Part shown: positions 44,747 to 53,667 of the stretch, piece after piece
How positions within the stretch are numbered: the first letter of the stretch is position 1
Layout: each line of letters opens with the position of its first letter
DNA from: Planctomycetaceae bacterium
GTDB taxonomy: Bacteria > Planctomycetota > Planctomycetia > Pirellulales > UBA1268
Length of the DNA: 64,000 nucleotides
Direction of reading: 5' to 3'
Assembly (NCBI GenBank): GCA_902629495.1
Contig: CACORA010000008.1
Span: 1 to 64,000 of the forward strand
Program-made: the position numbers and the translations under genes
Notes under the pieces: model-generated
What the model saw: only the letters and a program-made list of their open reading frames with translations
Database searches by the model: none
Told to the model about the DNA's origin: nothing

Positions 44747-46012
44747 ATGAGCACATCGCGAGAACGAGAAATTGTTATTACGGGCATTGGTATTGTGAGC
44801 CCGATTGGCATTGGTGCCGACCGCTTTTGGCAGGCACTGGTTACAGGAGAGAGTGGCATTCGTCCTGTTGATCTTTTCGATGCAAGTTCACTGAAGGTTC
44901 GATTTGGTGGTCAGATCCCGGACTTCAATCCAAAACTGTATGTGCGACCACGAAAAAGCCTCAAAGTAATGAGTCGAGAAATTCAACTCGGTTTTGCGGC
45001 TGCAGACCTCGCCATACAAGATTCAAAAATATCTGAGAGTGACCTTAATCCAGATCGATTTGGTGTCGTGTTTGGTAACGACATGATTTATGCCGACCTT
45101 GAGGATCTCGAGGTTACATATCGTCGCTCAACGGCTGATGGACATTTTAACTTCCTATCGTGGTCAGAAGCGATACACGAAGAACTTCACCCTCTTTGGC
45201 TGCTCAAACATCTGCCAAATATGACTGCCTCACATATTGCTATCGCACATGATGCCCGCGGGCCCAACAACTCAATTGTGCTTGGAGATGTTTCGGGATT
45301 ACTTGCACTGTGTGAAGCGGCAAGCATGATTCGTCGCGGTTGGGCTGACGTCATGCTCGTAGGAGGCACTGGGTGCCGGCTCCACCCAACGGCATTAGTG
45401 GCTCGCGGAGACTCACTTCTTTCTCACCGCACAGATGATTTCACAAAAGCATGTCGACCTTTTGATCGCGATCGTGATGGCTTAGTCAATGGAGAGGGAG
45501 CTGCAACAATTGTGCTTGAGTCGCGAGAGCATGCTGAAAGACGTAACGCCAACATCCGGGGCAGAGTACTCACAACCGCCGCTCGCTGTGAGTCAGCAAC
45601 TCTTCGTACGTTTACTGGTAAATCCCTTCAGCTTGCCCTTGAGGCGATTCTGGCTTCTACCGAACTCACTCCTCATGATATTGGGCACATAAATGCTCAT
45701 GGCGTTGGCACCATTGAAATGGATTCCGCCGAGGCAGGAGCAATTTCAAAGGTCCTTGGTGATACACCCGTGACCGCTCCAAAAAGTTCATTTGGTCATC
45801 TCGGTGCTGGAGGCGGAGTGGTAGAACTTGCAGCAAGTGTTTTGAGCATTGAACATGGCCTTGTTCCAGCAACACTCAACTATGAGACACCTGATCCATC
45901 GTGCCCAGTAAACGTCGTTCATGGGCAAGCTCTGGATGGACGACCACCGACAGCGATTTCTATTAACCTCTGCTCAACTGGCCAAGCTGTTGCCGTGGCA
46001 ATTGCACGATGA
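44747..46012 (+). CDS. Beta-ketoacyl-ACP-synthase-fold protein lacking the catalytic Cys
   Basis: 421 residues aligning over the full length with FabF-type ketosynthases: VITGIGIVSPIG, RPFDRDRDGLVNGEGAATIVLES, and the two catalytic-His blocks INAHGVGT (His318) and SSFGHLGAGG (His351). The active-site segment reads GPNNSIVLGDVSG, so the nucleophile position is Asp181 instead of Cys, and the C-terminal GFGGTN loop is also lost. It therefore cannot form the acyl-enzyme thioester; it might act as a chain-length-factor-like partner, a decarboxylase or a structural subunit. No acyl carrier protein or partner ketosynthase adjoins it. The small membrane protein downstream may be co-transcribed. Confidence 0.85.
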   Translation: MSTSREREIVITGIGIVSPIGIGADRFWQALVTGESGIRPVDLFDASSLKVRFGGQIPDFNPKLYVRPRKSLKVMSREIQLGFAAADLAIQDSKISESDLNPDRFGVVFGNDMIYADLEDLEVTYRRSTADGHFNFLSWSEAIHEELHPLWLLKHLPNMTASHIAIAHDARGPNNSIVLGDVSGLLALCEAASMIRRGWADVMLVGGTGCRLHPTALVARGDSLLSHRTDDFTKACRPFDRDRDGLVNGEGAATIVLESREHAERRNANIRGRVLTTAARCESATLRTFTGKSLQLALEAILASTELTPHDIGHINAHGVGTIEMDSAEAGAISKVLGDTPVTAPKSSFGHLGAGGGVVELAASVLSIEHGLVPATLNYETPDPSCPVNVVHGQALDGRPPTAISINLCSTGQAVAVAIAR

Positions 46013-46129
46013 GTCTGCGCCTAACTGGTCGACAGTCCATTCTCCTTTTTGAGACACTGAACAACCTCTCCAATCGTTACAATCTGCCTCGATTACAGGT
46101 AATGAGGGGACCTACTCGATACTATTTCT

Positions 46130-46399
46130 ATGAGACGACACCACCTGCTTCTCGTGGGATTACTTTTGTTTTTGGCGGGCCTACAGTTCCGCCTTGTCGA
46201 GTCGTTTACACTCAGCGAAAAATCAAGCCATTTTGTGGCTGCACAAGTCAGTCGTTCGTCACCAGCTCAGACTGAAATGCTGCAGAGTGCCCTTGGTCGA
46301 AAAGTGGTTCAACCACCGAGATGGCTTGGATTGGCACTCATGTCTGTCGGCTCTGTTTTTGCGCTGAAGAGTCTTTCCATGAGGAAACAAGCTGCCTGA
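46130..46399 (+). CDS. Small membrane protein downstream of the ketosynthase-fold gene
   Basis: 89 residues with a hydrophobic N-terminal segment (HHLLLVGLLLFLAGL) and a second one near the end (WLGLALMSVGSVFAL), separated by a polar stretch and closed by basic residues. It reads as an inner-membrane protein with both ends cytoplasmic. It lies 117 bases after the ketosynthase-fold gene; the ribosome site is weak. An overlapping frame (46009-46275) is less protein-like. No family recognised. Confidence 0.5.
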   Translation: MRRHHLLLVGLLLFLAGLQFRLVESFTLSEKSSHFVAAQVSRSSPAQTEMLQSALGRKVVQPPRWLGLALMSVGSVFALKSLSMRKQAA

Positions 46400-46480
46400 G
46401 GACGTGCCCTGAGAATATCTCTTCTCATATACGTCATGTTTTCGAAATTCCATGTGCGCACAACTCAAAGTGAAAGCACA

Positions 46481-47932
46481 CTATACGATAGCTTCTTGGA
46501 TCACATGTCCATGCACATCGGTAAGCCGCATGTCACGCCCACTAAAGCGGTATGTCAACTTTTCATGATCAATGCCCAAAAGGTGCAACATCGTGGCATG
46601 AAGATCATGGATCCTAAACTTTTTTTCAACTACTCGATACCCAAAATCATCCGTTGAACCTATCACCACTCCCCCCTTAACTCCTCCACCTGCCATCCAC
46701 ATTGAAAATGCTTGAGGATTGTGATCTCGCCCATCTTTTCCCTGAGCAAACGGCGTGCGGCCAAATTCACTACTGCAAACAACAAGGGTGGAATCAAGTA
46801 ATCCTCTGACGCGAAGATCGCGTATGAGTGCCGCAATCGGTTGGTCAACAGCACGAGCATTGTTTTCATGGCCCTCGCGCAGATTGCGATGCTGATCCCA
46901 TCGATCACCTTGCACTTTCGGACACGTTAACTCGACAAATCTTACCCCTTTTTCAATCATCCTTCTGGCAAGCAAACATTCGGTTCCAAAAGTTTGTGTT
47001 GGCTTGAAGTCACTCTCCAAACCGTACTCACGCTTTGTTTCCACTGTCTCATCAGCAATATCCAGCAACCCAGGAACCTCTGTTTGCATGCGAAACGCAA
47101 GCTCTTGATTTGCAATCGCACTTTCAAGTTGATCTGATCGTGTTCCCTGCATCGCCAAGCGATCTGCAAAACCACGATCGAGTTCACGTGACAAATTTAC
47201 TTTTGACAACTGATGGGCAGAGGATGCCTCTTTGGCTTTCACATTGGCAAAACCAATGGCATTTGGCTTCACAATCGATCCTTGGAATGTTGCAGGCAAA
47301 AAACCATTTGTAAAATTATCGAGGCCGCCAGGAGGAACAAGGCCTCCGTTAATGACCATGTAGCCAGGCAAATCTTGATTTTCACTGCCAAGCCCATAAT
47401 TGGTCCACGCCCCCATGCTTGGTCGCCCCTGAAGGCCACTGCCAGTATGAAGAAAGTAGTTCGCATTTGTATGTTCTGGAAACTCACTGGTCATGGAACG
47501 AATAATTGTTAATTCGTCAACGACGGTTCCAATATGAGGAAATAGATCACTGACTGGAATCCCGCTCTTTCCGTACTCTTTAAACTTCCATGGGCTAGGA
47601 AGGAGTGTGCCAATGTTATTGAATTGCGTTGCATCAACCTTGAAGAGCGAGTGTGGATCTTTGCCGACATCCTTTTCCAAACGAGGCTTTGGATCATAGG
47701 AGTCAACTTGAGATATTCCCCCGTCCATATAAAGAAAAATAATACTTCTTGCCCGAGCGCGATGATGCAGACCTGTTTGCCAACCTGAGGACAAAGCGTG
47801 TGCGGATTGTTGATGCAATAAGAACGAAGACGCAATCCCACCAAACCCACACGAAGCCTGCAGAAGGAGTTCACGGCGCGATACAGGCAATGGACGAAAT
47901 CGCTGACAGTGATATCCTGATCTCCGTGTCAT
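46481..47932 (-). CDS. DUF1501 protein with Tat signal
   Basis: 483 residues. The N-terminus has a twin-arginine signal (VSRRELLLQASCGFGGIASSF). The DUF1501 (sulfatase-like/alkaline-phosphatase-fold) features are RARSIIFLYMDGGISQVDSYDPKP, IGTVVDELTIIRSM, HTGSGLQGRPSMGAW, and GRTPFAQGKDGRDHNP near the C-terminus. The family is diagnostic of planctomycetes, and its members are exported proteins with unproven enzymatic activity. The gene follows the PSD1/DUF1549/DUF1553 gene by about 94 bases on the same strand, the classic pairing, so the two proteins probably act together. Confidence 0.95.
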   Translation of the reverse strand: MTRRSGYHCQRFRPLPVSRRELLLQASCGFGGIASSFLLHQQSAHALSSGWQTGLHHRARARSIIFLYMDGGISQVDSYDPKPRLEKDVGKDPHSLFKVDATQFNNIGTLLPSPWKFKEYGKSGIPVSDLFPHIGTVVDELTIIRSMTSEFPEHTNANYFLHTGSGLQGRPSMGAWTNYGLGSENQDLPGYMVINGGLVPPGGLDNFTNGFLPATFQGSIVKPNAIGFANVKAKEASSAHQLSKVNLSRELDRGFADRLAMQGTRSDQLESAIANQELAFRMQTEVPGLLDIADETVETKREYGLESDFKPTQTFGTECLLARRMIEKGVRFVELTCPKVQGDRWDQHRNLREGHENNARAVDQPIAALIRDLRVRGLLDSTLVVCSSEFGRTPFAQGKDGRDHNPQAFSMWMAGGGVKGGVVIGSTDDFGYRVVEKKFRIHDLHATMLHLLGIDHEKLTYRFSGRDMRLTDVHGHVIQEAIV

Positions 47933-48026
47933 ATCCTATCCTTGAGTTAACATACGTTTTTGGAAATCACTTTGGACTGATCGGATTCGTGTACCTATAG
48001 CCATCATAGAATCACATTTCATCGAT

Positions 48027-51000
48027 TCACGGAACAAAAATAAATTCTTTTGTATTGATCAGCGCATGAGCAAAATCGGCCCATGCAGCTTCAAACTTTG
48101 GTTCATCGTCTATGTCCTTACCATACCGTTTCGCCTGCTCGGACAAAAACTGAAGACCCGCAGTTACCTCACTTGCATCTGGCCCTCGGGAAAATGCCTC
48201 ATGATACATACGATCAATACACTGCTCTGAGGTCGCTGATAAATCAGAAAGTGTTTTCTTTGCCCACAGTGTCGCTTGCTCACTAACGAACGGATCATTC
48301 ATGAGCGTAAGAGCCTGCGCTGGGACATTTGTCACATTTCGACGCCCCATCGCCTGAAAAGGAACAGGCATATCAAATGCCAGCAGAAACTCAGGCAAGA
48401 AGTTCCGTCGAATTTTCGTGTAGACACTGCGACGACCGTTCCCATCTCGTGGCCCTGGCTTGGGACGACCACGCCCCTCATGAAACTCAGTCAAAAACAC
48501 CTCAACACTCGCTCCACCGACAGATCGATCCAACCGTCCACTGACCGCAAGAATTTTATCTCGAATAGCCTCCCCCTCAAGACGACGAAGAGGAAAATGA
48601 TGGAACAAGATGTTGCGCGGGTCTTTTTCACTTGCTAATGAGCCAGGAGTCGAACTCATGCGCCACGTACTACTGGTGACGATTTGTCTGATGAGTTTCT
48701 TGATACTCCAACCTTCGTTTACAAATCGCACGGCAAGTGTGTCAAGTAAAGCCTGAGCCTCTGCATCAGCTGCTTGCTCACCGAGTTTCCCAAAATTGTC
48801 TGTTGTCGGAATAATTCCACGGCCAAATAAATGATGCCAGATTCGATTGACAATCACACGACTTGTAAGTGGATTCGAAGGAGCAAGCACACAATCTGCA
48901 AGCTTCTGTCTACCAGATGAATCCCGTGGCCACTCGGGTTGATCTGGACCATCGATAGCTTCAAGAAAACGCCTGGGCGAGAGATCGCCAGGCCGAGCCG
49001 CTGAACCCTTTTGAAGGACATATTGATCAATACCATTCCCATCAAGCAGACTTGGAGCAGTGGCCGATTCAAGCTGAACCTCTGACGTGAGGGATTCTCG
49101 CTCAAGAATAAATTGATGCATTCGATTGAGCAGTTGTTTTGCTTGGATGGAATCCCAACTCAAATCCGTGGATGCCAGTGCAGCATTCATACGCACTGGC
49201 CATGCTGCATCAATGCGCTGCGGCTGTTCCAATGACGCTACTGCTTCCGCCACTCCTACAGCACCTTCGATAGCAGCATATTCGACATGAATAATATGTC
49301 CGGTAGACCAATCCTTGATATCGCGGCGCAAATCCTGCTTGACCCACGTCCACTGCCCCTTGGTATCGATCGTCTTTACATGTGAGCCATACAGTGGACC
49401 AGAAAACATGACATGGCCATCCACCACTGCCACTATCTGCACATGCCCACGCACTCGATGCCACAGCACTCCGCTTGCAACCCTCTTTTTTGGTGTCCGG
49501 AGGACTCGTCCTGCTCGATCAACTTTACCTAGCACGCCATGTTCTTTGTCTCCCGTTGATCGTGTTTTTGACCAAATCTCATCGGAATGCGCATAACTTA
49601 TGGTCTCCACTTGCACCCGCTCAACGGAATCCCCATCACGCTTTGAAAGGAGTGGAAAACCCACTTCGAATTGTTCCCACGCTACACCATCACACAGCAA
49701 CGCCGTTGCCTGAGTAACCTTTGTATAGTCAGCTAATATTGTTTCATTTGAAACTTCATCTGGTGGCTTTTTCAGATGTTCTGCACCCTCTTCAATACCC
49801 GCTTGAATGCTTATCAATACTTCCAGCTGCGGCAAGACGTCCTGCCTAATCTTTTTATTTGTAGTTGCCAGACGTTTTGCCACACCTCGATTGTGCTCAA
49901 TCGTCTCAAAGGGCACTTGCCGACAGCTGCTCGACATCACCATGCCGGCGATAGCGTAGTAATCTTCATCAGAAATTGCATCAAATTTGTGGTCGTGACA
50001 GCGTGCACAACCTAACGCCAATCCAAGAAATGCTTTTCCAAATGTATCGATCCTGTTGTCAATACGATCAGCCTCATCCTGCCGTATATCAACCGGCGAG
50101 TGCACTTCTTCACCTAACAGCCAAAAACCTGTACCCACAACTGACTCATTTGCTCCCTGAGAACTCAATCGTGGGTCATCCAGAAGATCTCCTGCAATCT
50201 GCTCACGAACAAATTGGTTATAGGGAACGTCAGCATTCAGTGTGCGAATTACCCAATCACGATATTGCCAGGCATTGGGAATCGGAAAATCAAACTCATG
50301 CCCCCGTGATTCACAATAGCGAGTCACATCAAGCCAATGACGCGCGAAACGTTCTCCATAATGCGGCGATGCAAGAAGTTTGTCTACATATTGCTCAAAA
50401 GCATATGGATCTGAATCTTGCAGCACTCGTAAGACATCAGCCGGATCTGCCGGCAAGCCCGTGAGAATCTCACTTGCTCTCCGAACAAGTGTTTCTTTTG
50501 ATGCTTCAGCAACCGGGACGATTCCTGCAGATTCAAGCCTCGATAAGACAAATCTATCGATATCGGTACGACACCATTTTTGATCTTTTACTATTGGCAC
50601 CGTTGATTCTTGAGGGGCGTGCCAACACCAGTGATCTGCTTTTCTTGATGCAATATCGAAGGCAGTCATTTCAGAACGTTTACCATCATCTGGCCAAGGC
50701 AAACCACGACGCACCCATTCTTCAAGAGTATGAATAACCTCGATGGGTAACTTTCCATCTGGGGGCATTTGAAGATCACTGTCATACCGAACTGCCGCTA
50801 CGAGCAAACTGTCATCTGGTTTTCCGGCTACAGCAACATCAGCGGATGAAAAGAATGCTGCACGTGAATCAAACGAAAGACCACCTTCAGGATCTCCATC
50901 TTTCGCTGTGTGACACTCACTGCAGTGTCTGATCAGCACAGGCCTTACACGAGACTCAAAAAAAATAACATCTTCAGACGAGAGAGATGGGCTTTCTCCG

Positions 51001-51095
51001 CGAACGGGAACAGCAAGCATACTAACCAGAAGGATCCCAACAGCAAGCGTCCGTGGGCCCAATGCAATCGAAATAGTTAAAGATATCTCTCGCAT
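48027..51095 (-). CDS. PSD1 (cytochrome-like) + DUF1549 + DUF1553 exported protein
   Basis: 1022 residues from the ATG at 51095, chosen because a good promoter ends nine bases upstream of it and the product begins with a proper signal peptide (TLAVGILLVSMLAVPVRG); the frame remains open to 51146. The N-terminal planctomycete cytochrome C domain has one haem-binding CSECH. DUF1549 (DRFVLSRLESAGI, ARHWLDVTRYCES, QIAGDLL) and DUF1553 (SRVIVNRIWHHLFGRGIIPT, NVPAQALTLMNDPFV) complete the order. A DUF1080/LamG-like insert lies between. The family is exported and predicted to carry haem; its reaction is unknown. It is first in the unit with the DUF1501 gene. Confidence 0.94.
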   Translation of the reverse strand: MREISLTISIALGPRTLAVGILLVSMLAVPVRGESPSLSSEDVIFFESRVRPVLIRHCSECHTAKDGDPEGGLSFDSRAAFFSSADVAVAGKPDDSLLVAAVRYDSDLQMPPDGKLPIEVIHTLEEWVRRGLPWPDDGKRSEMTAFDIASRKADHWCWHAPQESTVPIVKDQKWCRTDIDRFVLSRLESAGIVPVAEASKETLVRRASEILTGLPADPADVLRVLQDSDPYAFEQYVDKLLASPHYGERFARHWLDVTRYCESRGHEFDFPIPNAWQYRDWVIRTLNADVPYNQFVREQIAGDLLDDPRLSSQGANESVVGTGFWLLGEEVHSPVDIRQDEADRIDNRIDTFGKAFLGLALGCARCHDHKFDAISDEDYYAIAGMVMSSSCRQVPFETIEHNRGVAKRLATTNKKIRQDVLPQLEVLISIQAGIEEGAEHLKKPPDEVSNETILADYTKVTQATALLCDGVAWEQFEVGFPLLSKRDGDSVERVQVETISYAHSDEIWSKTRSTGDKEHGVLGKVDRAGRVLRTPKKRVASGVLWHRVRGHVQIVAVVDGHVMFSGPLYGSHVKTIDTKGQWTWVKQDLRRDIKDWSTGHIIHVEYAAIEGAVGVAEAVASLEQPQRIDAAWPVRMNAALASTDLSWDSIQAKQLLNRMHQFILERESLTSEVQLESATAPSLLDGNGIDQYVLQKGSAARPGDLSPRRFLEAIDGPDQPEWPRDSSGRQKLADCVLAPSNPLTSRVIVNRIWHHLFGRGIIPTTDNFGKLGEQAADAEAQALLDTLAVRFVNEGWSIKKLIRQIVTSSTWRMSSTPGSLASEKDPRNILFHHFPLRRLEGEAIRDKILAVSGRLDRSVGGASVEVFLTEFHEGRGRPKPGPRDGNGRRSVYTKIRRNFLPEFLLAFDMPVPFQAMGRRNVTNVPAQALTLMNDPFVSEQATLWAKKTLSDLSATSEQCIDRMYHEAFSRGPDASEVTAGLQFLSEQAKRYGKDIDDEPKFEAAWADFAHALINTKEFIFVP

Positions 51096-51104
51096 GAGAA
51101 CTTT

Positions 51105-51134
51105 ATTATATCGCATGCTATCCGGTGACGTCAT
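51105..51134 (-). promoter_or_regulatory. Putative promoter of the PSD1/DUF1549/DUF1553 gene (near-leaderless)
   Basis: On the minus strand ATGACG (51129-51134) and a perfect TATAAT (51105-51110) are 18 bases apart. The predicted transcript would start only a few bases before the ATG at 51095, supporting that start and a leaderless or very short 5' end. Confidence 0.45.
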
Positions 51135-51221
51135 GAAATAATTCATTGAAAATTATGGTGAATATGACGTCTCAAAGAACCAAATGATTTAGGACACGGT
51201 CTTTACATTGACAAAACGCTT

Positions 51222-52490
51222 TCATGGATTTGACAACTTAAGTGCCCACAGATGACTCCCGCTTCGAAAAACAAGATGGCCTCCGGCAACAGCTGGTGTT
51301 GCCCGGGTCTCTTCACCAAGGTTGGTTCTGCCAAGAATTTCAAGTGTGTCACTATCTGCTATGACGACGATCTCTCCGTCACTGGAAACATTTATGATGC
51401 GCTCGCCAATGGCAATTGGCGAGGATGAAAAATTACCGCCCACTCGTCCCTTCCAAAGAAGGTTTCCGTCTTTGGCTTGAACACATGTTACAACCCCACG
51501 ATCACCCCACAAATACAAACGACCATTTGATTCCAGTGGTGTTGGCACATACGGAGCTGTGCTTGTATCAATTTGGTAAGCAATTTCTGCTTTTTGATCC
51601 GGACGTTTCGGTGGTCGAATGGCAACTAGAAGATTGTTGCCTCCACCGTTACCACTTGTTCCGATAAACAGTCCTGCCGCCTCGATTGGGGATGCCACTG
51701 TGCGTCTTGGAAAACAACGGTTCTCCCAGAGAACTTTTCCTGTTCGAGGATCAATTTCATACACACCGTAAACATTACTTGTGCATATCACTCTCGGATT
51801 TTCTGGTGACCTAAGCACGAGAGGCGTTGAATAGCCAGCTTTTTCTGCACCTTCACGCGGAAGCCTCCACTGCTCCTGACCAGTTGTTTTATGAATACCA
51901 ATGACACATCCTGGTCCAGCCTGTTCGAGTGGAACAATGACAGTATCTTCACAAATTGAAGGAGTACTACAAAATCCATGCTGCGCTACAAAGGGACCCA
52001 GATCCATATGCCATCGACGTTTTCCCTCATGTGAAACCGCCTCAAGCCGGACGTTCTTCCTCGTTCCCCACAGCCAATAAATACCGCTTTCATCTACCGC
52101 AACCGAACCGGATGCCGAGCTATTTTGAACGTGGTGCCTCTCGATCGGACCGGGAATTTCACACCTCCATAATTCTCTACCGGTCTTGAGGTCGTAAGAA
52201 AGCAAATATCTCACCTGAGAGGACTCATCTGCAGAAGCGAGGTAGATATGGTCATCCCAAACAACAGGAGACGCATGGCCGACACCTGGCAATTCAGCAC
52301 TCCATTTCCAATCTTTTTCTGTCCATTCCACAGGAAATGATGCTTCACCACCCTGACCAGCTCCATTCCAACCTCTCCAACGTGACCATGTATTTTGAGA
52401 TTGAACGTCAGCCGCGTTGGTGACAAGAGGTGCTCCTGCAACCAGAAAAAGGCTCAGACAACACATGTTTCGAATCACATTTGGCTGCAT
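51222..52490 (-). CDS. Exported PQQ-binding-like beta-propeller protein (second copy)
   Basis: The ATG at 52490 is chosen because GAGGAAATAC stands directly upstream; it gives 422 residues with a signal peptide ending VTNA. The mature protein has propeller-blade ends like TGRELWRCEIPG, TGQEQWRLPRE, TGKVLWENRCF and DGNLLWKGRVGG and the planctomycete opening WSRWRGWNGAG. It is related to, but not a close duplicate of, the protein at 43.2 kb. It lies downstream of no gene on its strand within 120 bases and is followed by the PSD1 gene. Confidence 0.88.
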   Translation of the reverse strand: MQPNVIRNMCCLSLFLVAGAPLVTNAADVQSQNTWSRWRGWNGAGQGGEASFPVEWTEKDWKWSAELPGVGHASPVVWDDHIYLASADESSQVRYLLSYDLKTGRELWRCEIPGPIERHHVQNSSASGSVAVDESGIYWLWGTRKNVRLEAVSHEGKRRWHMDLGPFVAQHGFCSTPSICEDTVIVPLEQAGPGCVIGIHKTTGQEQWRLPREGAEKAGYSTPLVLRSPENPRVICTSNVYGVYEIDPRTGKVLWENRCFPRRTVASPIEAAGLFIGTSGNGGGNNLLVAIRPPKRPDQKAEIAYQIDTSTAPYVPTPLESNGRLYLWGDRGVVTCVQAKDGNLLWKGRVGGNFSSSPIAIGERIINVSSDGEIVVIADSDTLEILGRTNLGEETRATPAVAGGHLVFRSGSHLWALKLSNP

Positions 52491-52613
52491 GTATTTCCTC
52501 TCTTTCTCACTTTTGAGAACCAACGGCTGCAGACAGAACCGCTCTGCCGCTTTATCCGTATACCTAACAGGGGCAAGGAATATTTCTAAGCAACATCAAG
52601 GATTTCACCCACC

Positions 52614-52835
52614 ATGATATCCAAAGCAAAAGCCTTGCAAAAAGTGTCTCACGCATCAAATCTTTCCCTTTTTGTCTGCTGCCTCGCCATTACGCCCCTT
52701 GCGGGCATGATTGCCGGCCCAATACTTGGCATGGGACGGATTGAAGCAGTTTTCTTTGCCTATGTTCTTGCTCTTGGCATCTGCTTTGCGACAGCCCTTT
52801 TTGAGTCTCTTCTGTCGTGGCAACACCAAAAATAG
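52614..52835 (+). CDS. Small two-helix membrane protein
   Basis: 73 residues. Two hydrophobic helices (LSLFVCCLAITPLAGMIAGPIL and AVFFAYVLALGICFATALF) with a basic N-terminus. AAGGA lies eleven bases before the ATG. No family recognised; a plausible small inner-membrane protein between convergent and divergent neighbours. Confidence 0.45.
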   Translation: MISKAKALQKVSHASNLSLFVCCLAITPLAGMIAGPILGMGRIEAVFFAYVLALGICFATALFESLLSWQHQK

Positions 52836-52907
52836 GTATGCACGTAGCCCGTGCCTCACGTAGTAATCCCATTAATAATACAATACAAATTTAATCAAAA
52901 AGTGAAG

Positions 52908-53642
52908 TCACGCAGCTTCAATGCCTGGGCTTTCACCAAAATAATACTTTTTAGCATCCGGGTTATTCAAAACTTCCTCGGCTGTTCCATGGCATAGAAC
53001 TTTTCCAGCACGAACGACATAACTTCTGTCAGTGATTGCAAGCGTTTCTCGCTCACGATGATCTGTAATCAAAATCGAGATGCCGTCATCTCGAAGACTC
53101 TTAATGATTTTTTGAATGGAATGAATGGTCACAGGATCAATTCCTGTGAATGGCTCATCCAGCAAGATAATTCGTGGCTCTGTCACGAGACATCTGGCAA
53201 TCTCAAGACGTCGTTTCTCACCACCAGAGATATAGTGCGCTTTTGACTTGCGAATTTTTACGATATCGAACTGCTCGAGAAGTTCTTCACATCTTCGGCG
53301 ACGATCTTTTGGTCCCATGCCAATCAATTCCATGATTGCTAAAAGATTCTGTTCCACCGTAAGTTTTCGAAAGACACTCTGCTCCTGTGCAAGGTAGCCC
53401 ATACCGCCATCACGAGAACGCTTAAACATCGGCCAATCCGTGATATCCTCGTCATCCAGCAATACTCGACCATCATCTGGAATGACAAGCCCGCATGTCA
53501 TGCGAAAACTTGTTGTTTTGCCAGCCCCATTTGGGCCAAGCAATCCAACAATCTCGCCTTGATGAACATGGAACTCCACGCCATCAACAACACGACGACG
53601 ACCGTAGATTTTCACAAGTCCTTCAGCCGATAAAAGAGACAT
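52908..53642 (-). CDS. lptB: LPS export ABC transporter ATPase
   Basis: The ATG at 53642 has GGAGG five bases upstream; the longer ORF adds 27 Cys/Gly-rich residues without homology. The 244-residue protein is a complete LptB-type ATPase: Walker A LLGPNGAGKTT, the Q-loop LAQEQSVFRKLTVEQNL, signature YISGGEKRRLEIAR, Walker B RIILLDEPFTGIDP and the switch His in LITDHRERETL. The HYISGGEKRR wording is specific for LptB over other ABC proteins. It powers LPS transport with LptF/G/C at the inner membrane. It follows lepB by 25 bases. Confidence 0.93.
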   Translation of the reverse strand: MSLLSAEGLVKIYGRRRVVDGVEFHVHQGEIVGLLGPNGAGKTTSFRMTCGLVIPDDGRVLLDDEDITDWPMFKRSRDGGMGYLAQEQSVFRKLTVEQNLLAIMELIGMGPKDRRRRCEELLEQFDIVKIRKSKAHYISGGEKRRLEIARCLVTEPRIILLDEPFTGIDPVTIHSIQKIIKSLRDDGISILITDHRERETLAITDRSYVVRAGKVLCHGTAEEVLNNPDAKKYYFGESPGIEAA

Positions 53643-53667
53643 GCATCCTCCTTGAGTCGTACAACCG

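Noticed and set aside
46009..46275. ORF overlapping the ketosynthase-fold stop by four bases
   Set aside because: Overlap alone looked like coupling, but composition is poor and the 46130 frame has clear membrane helices.
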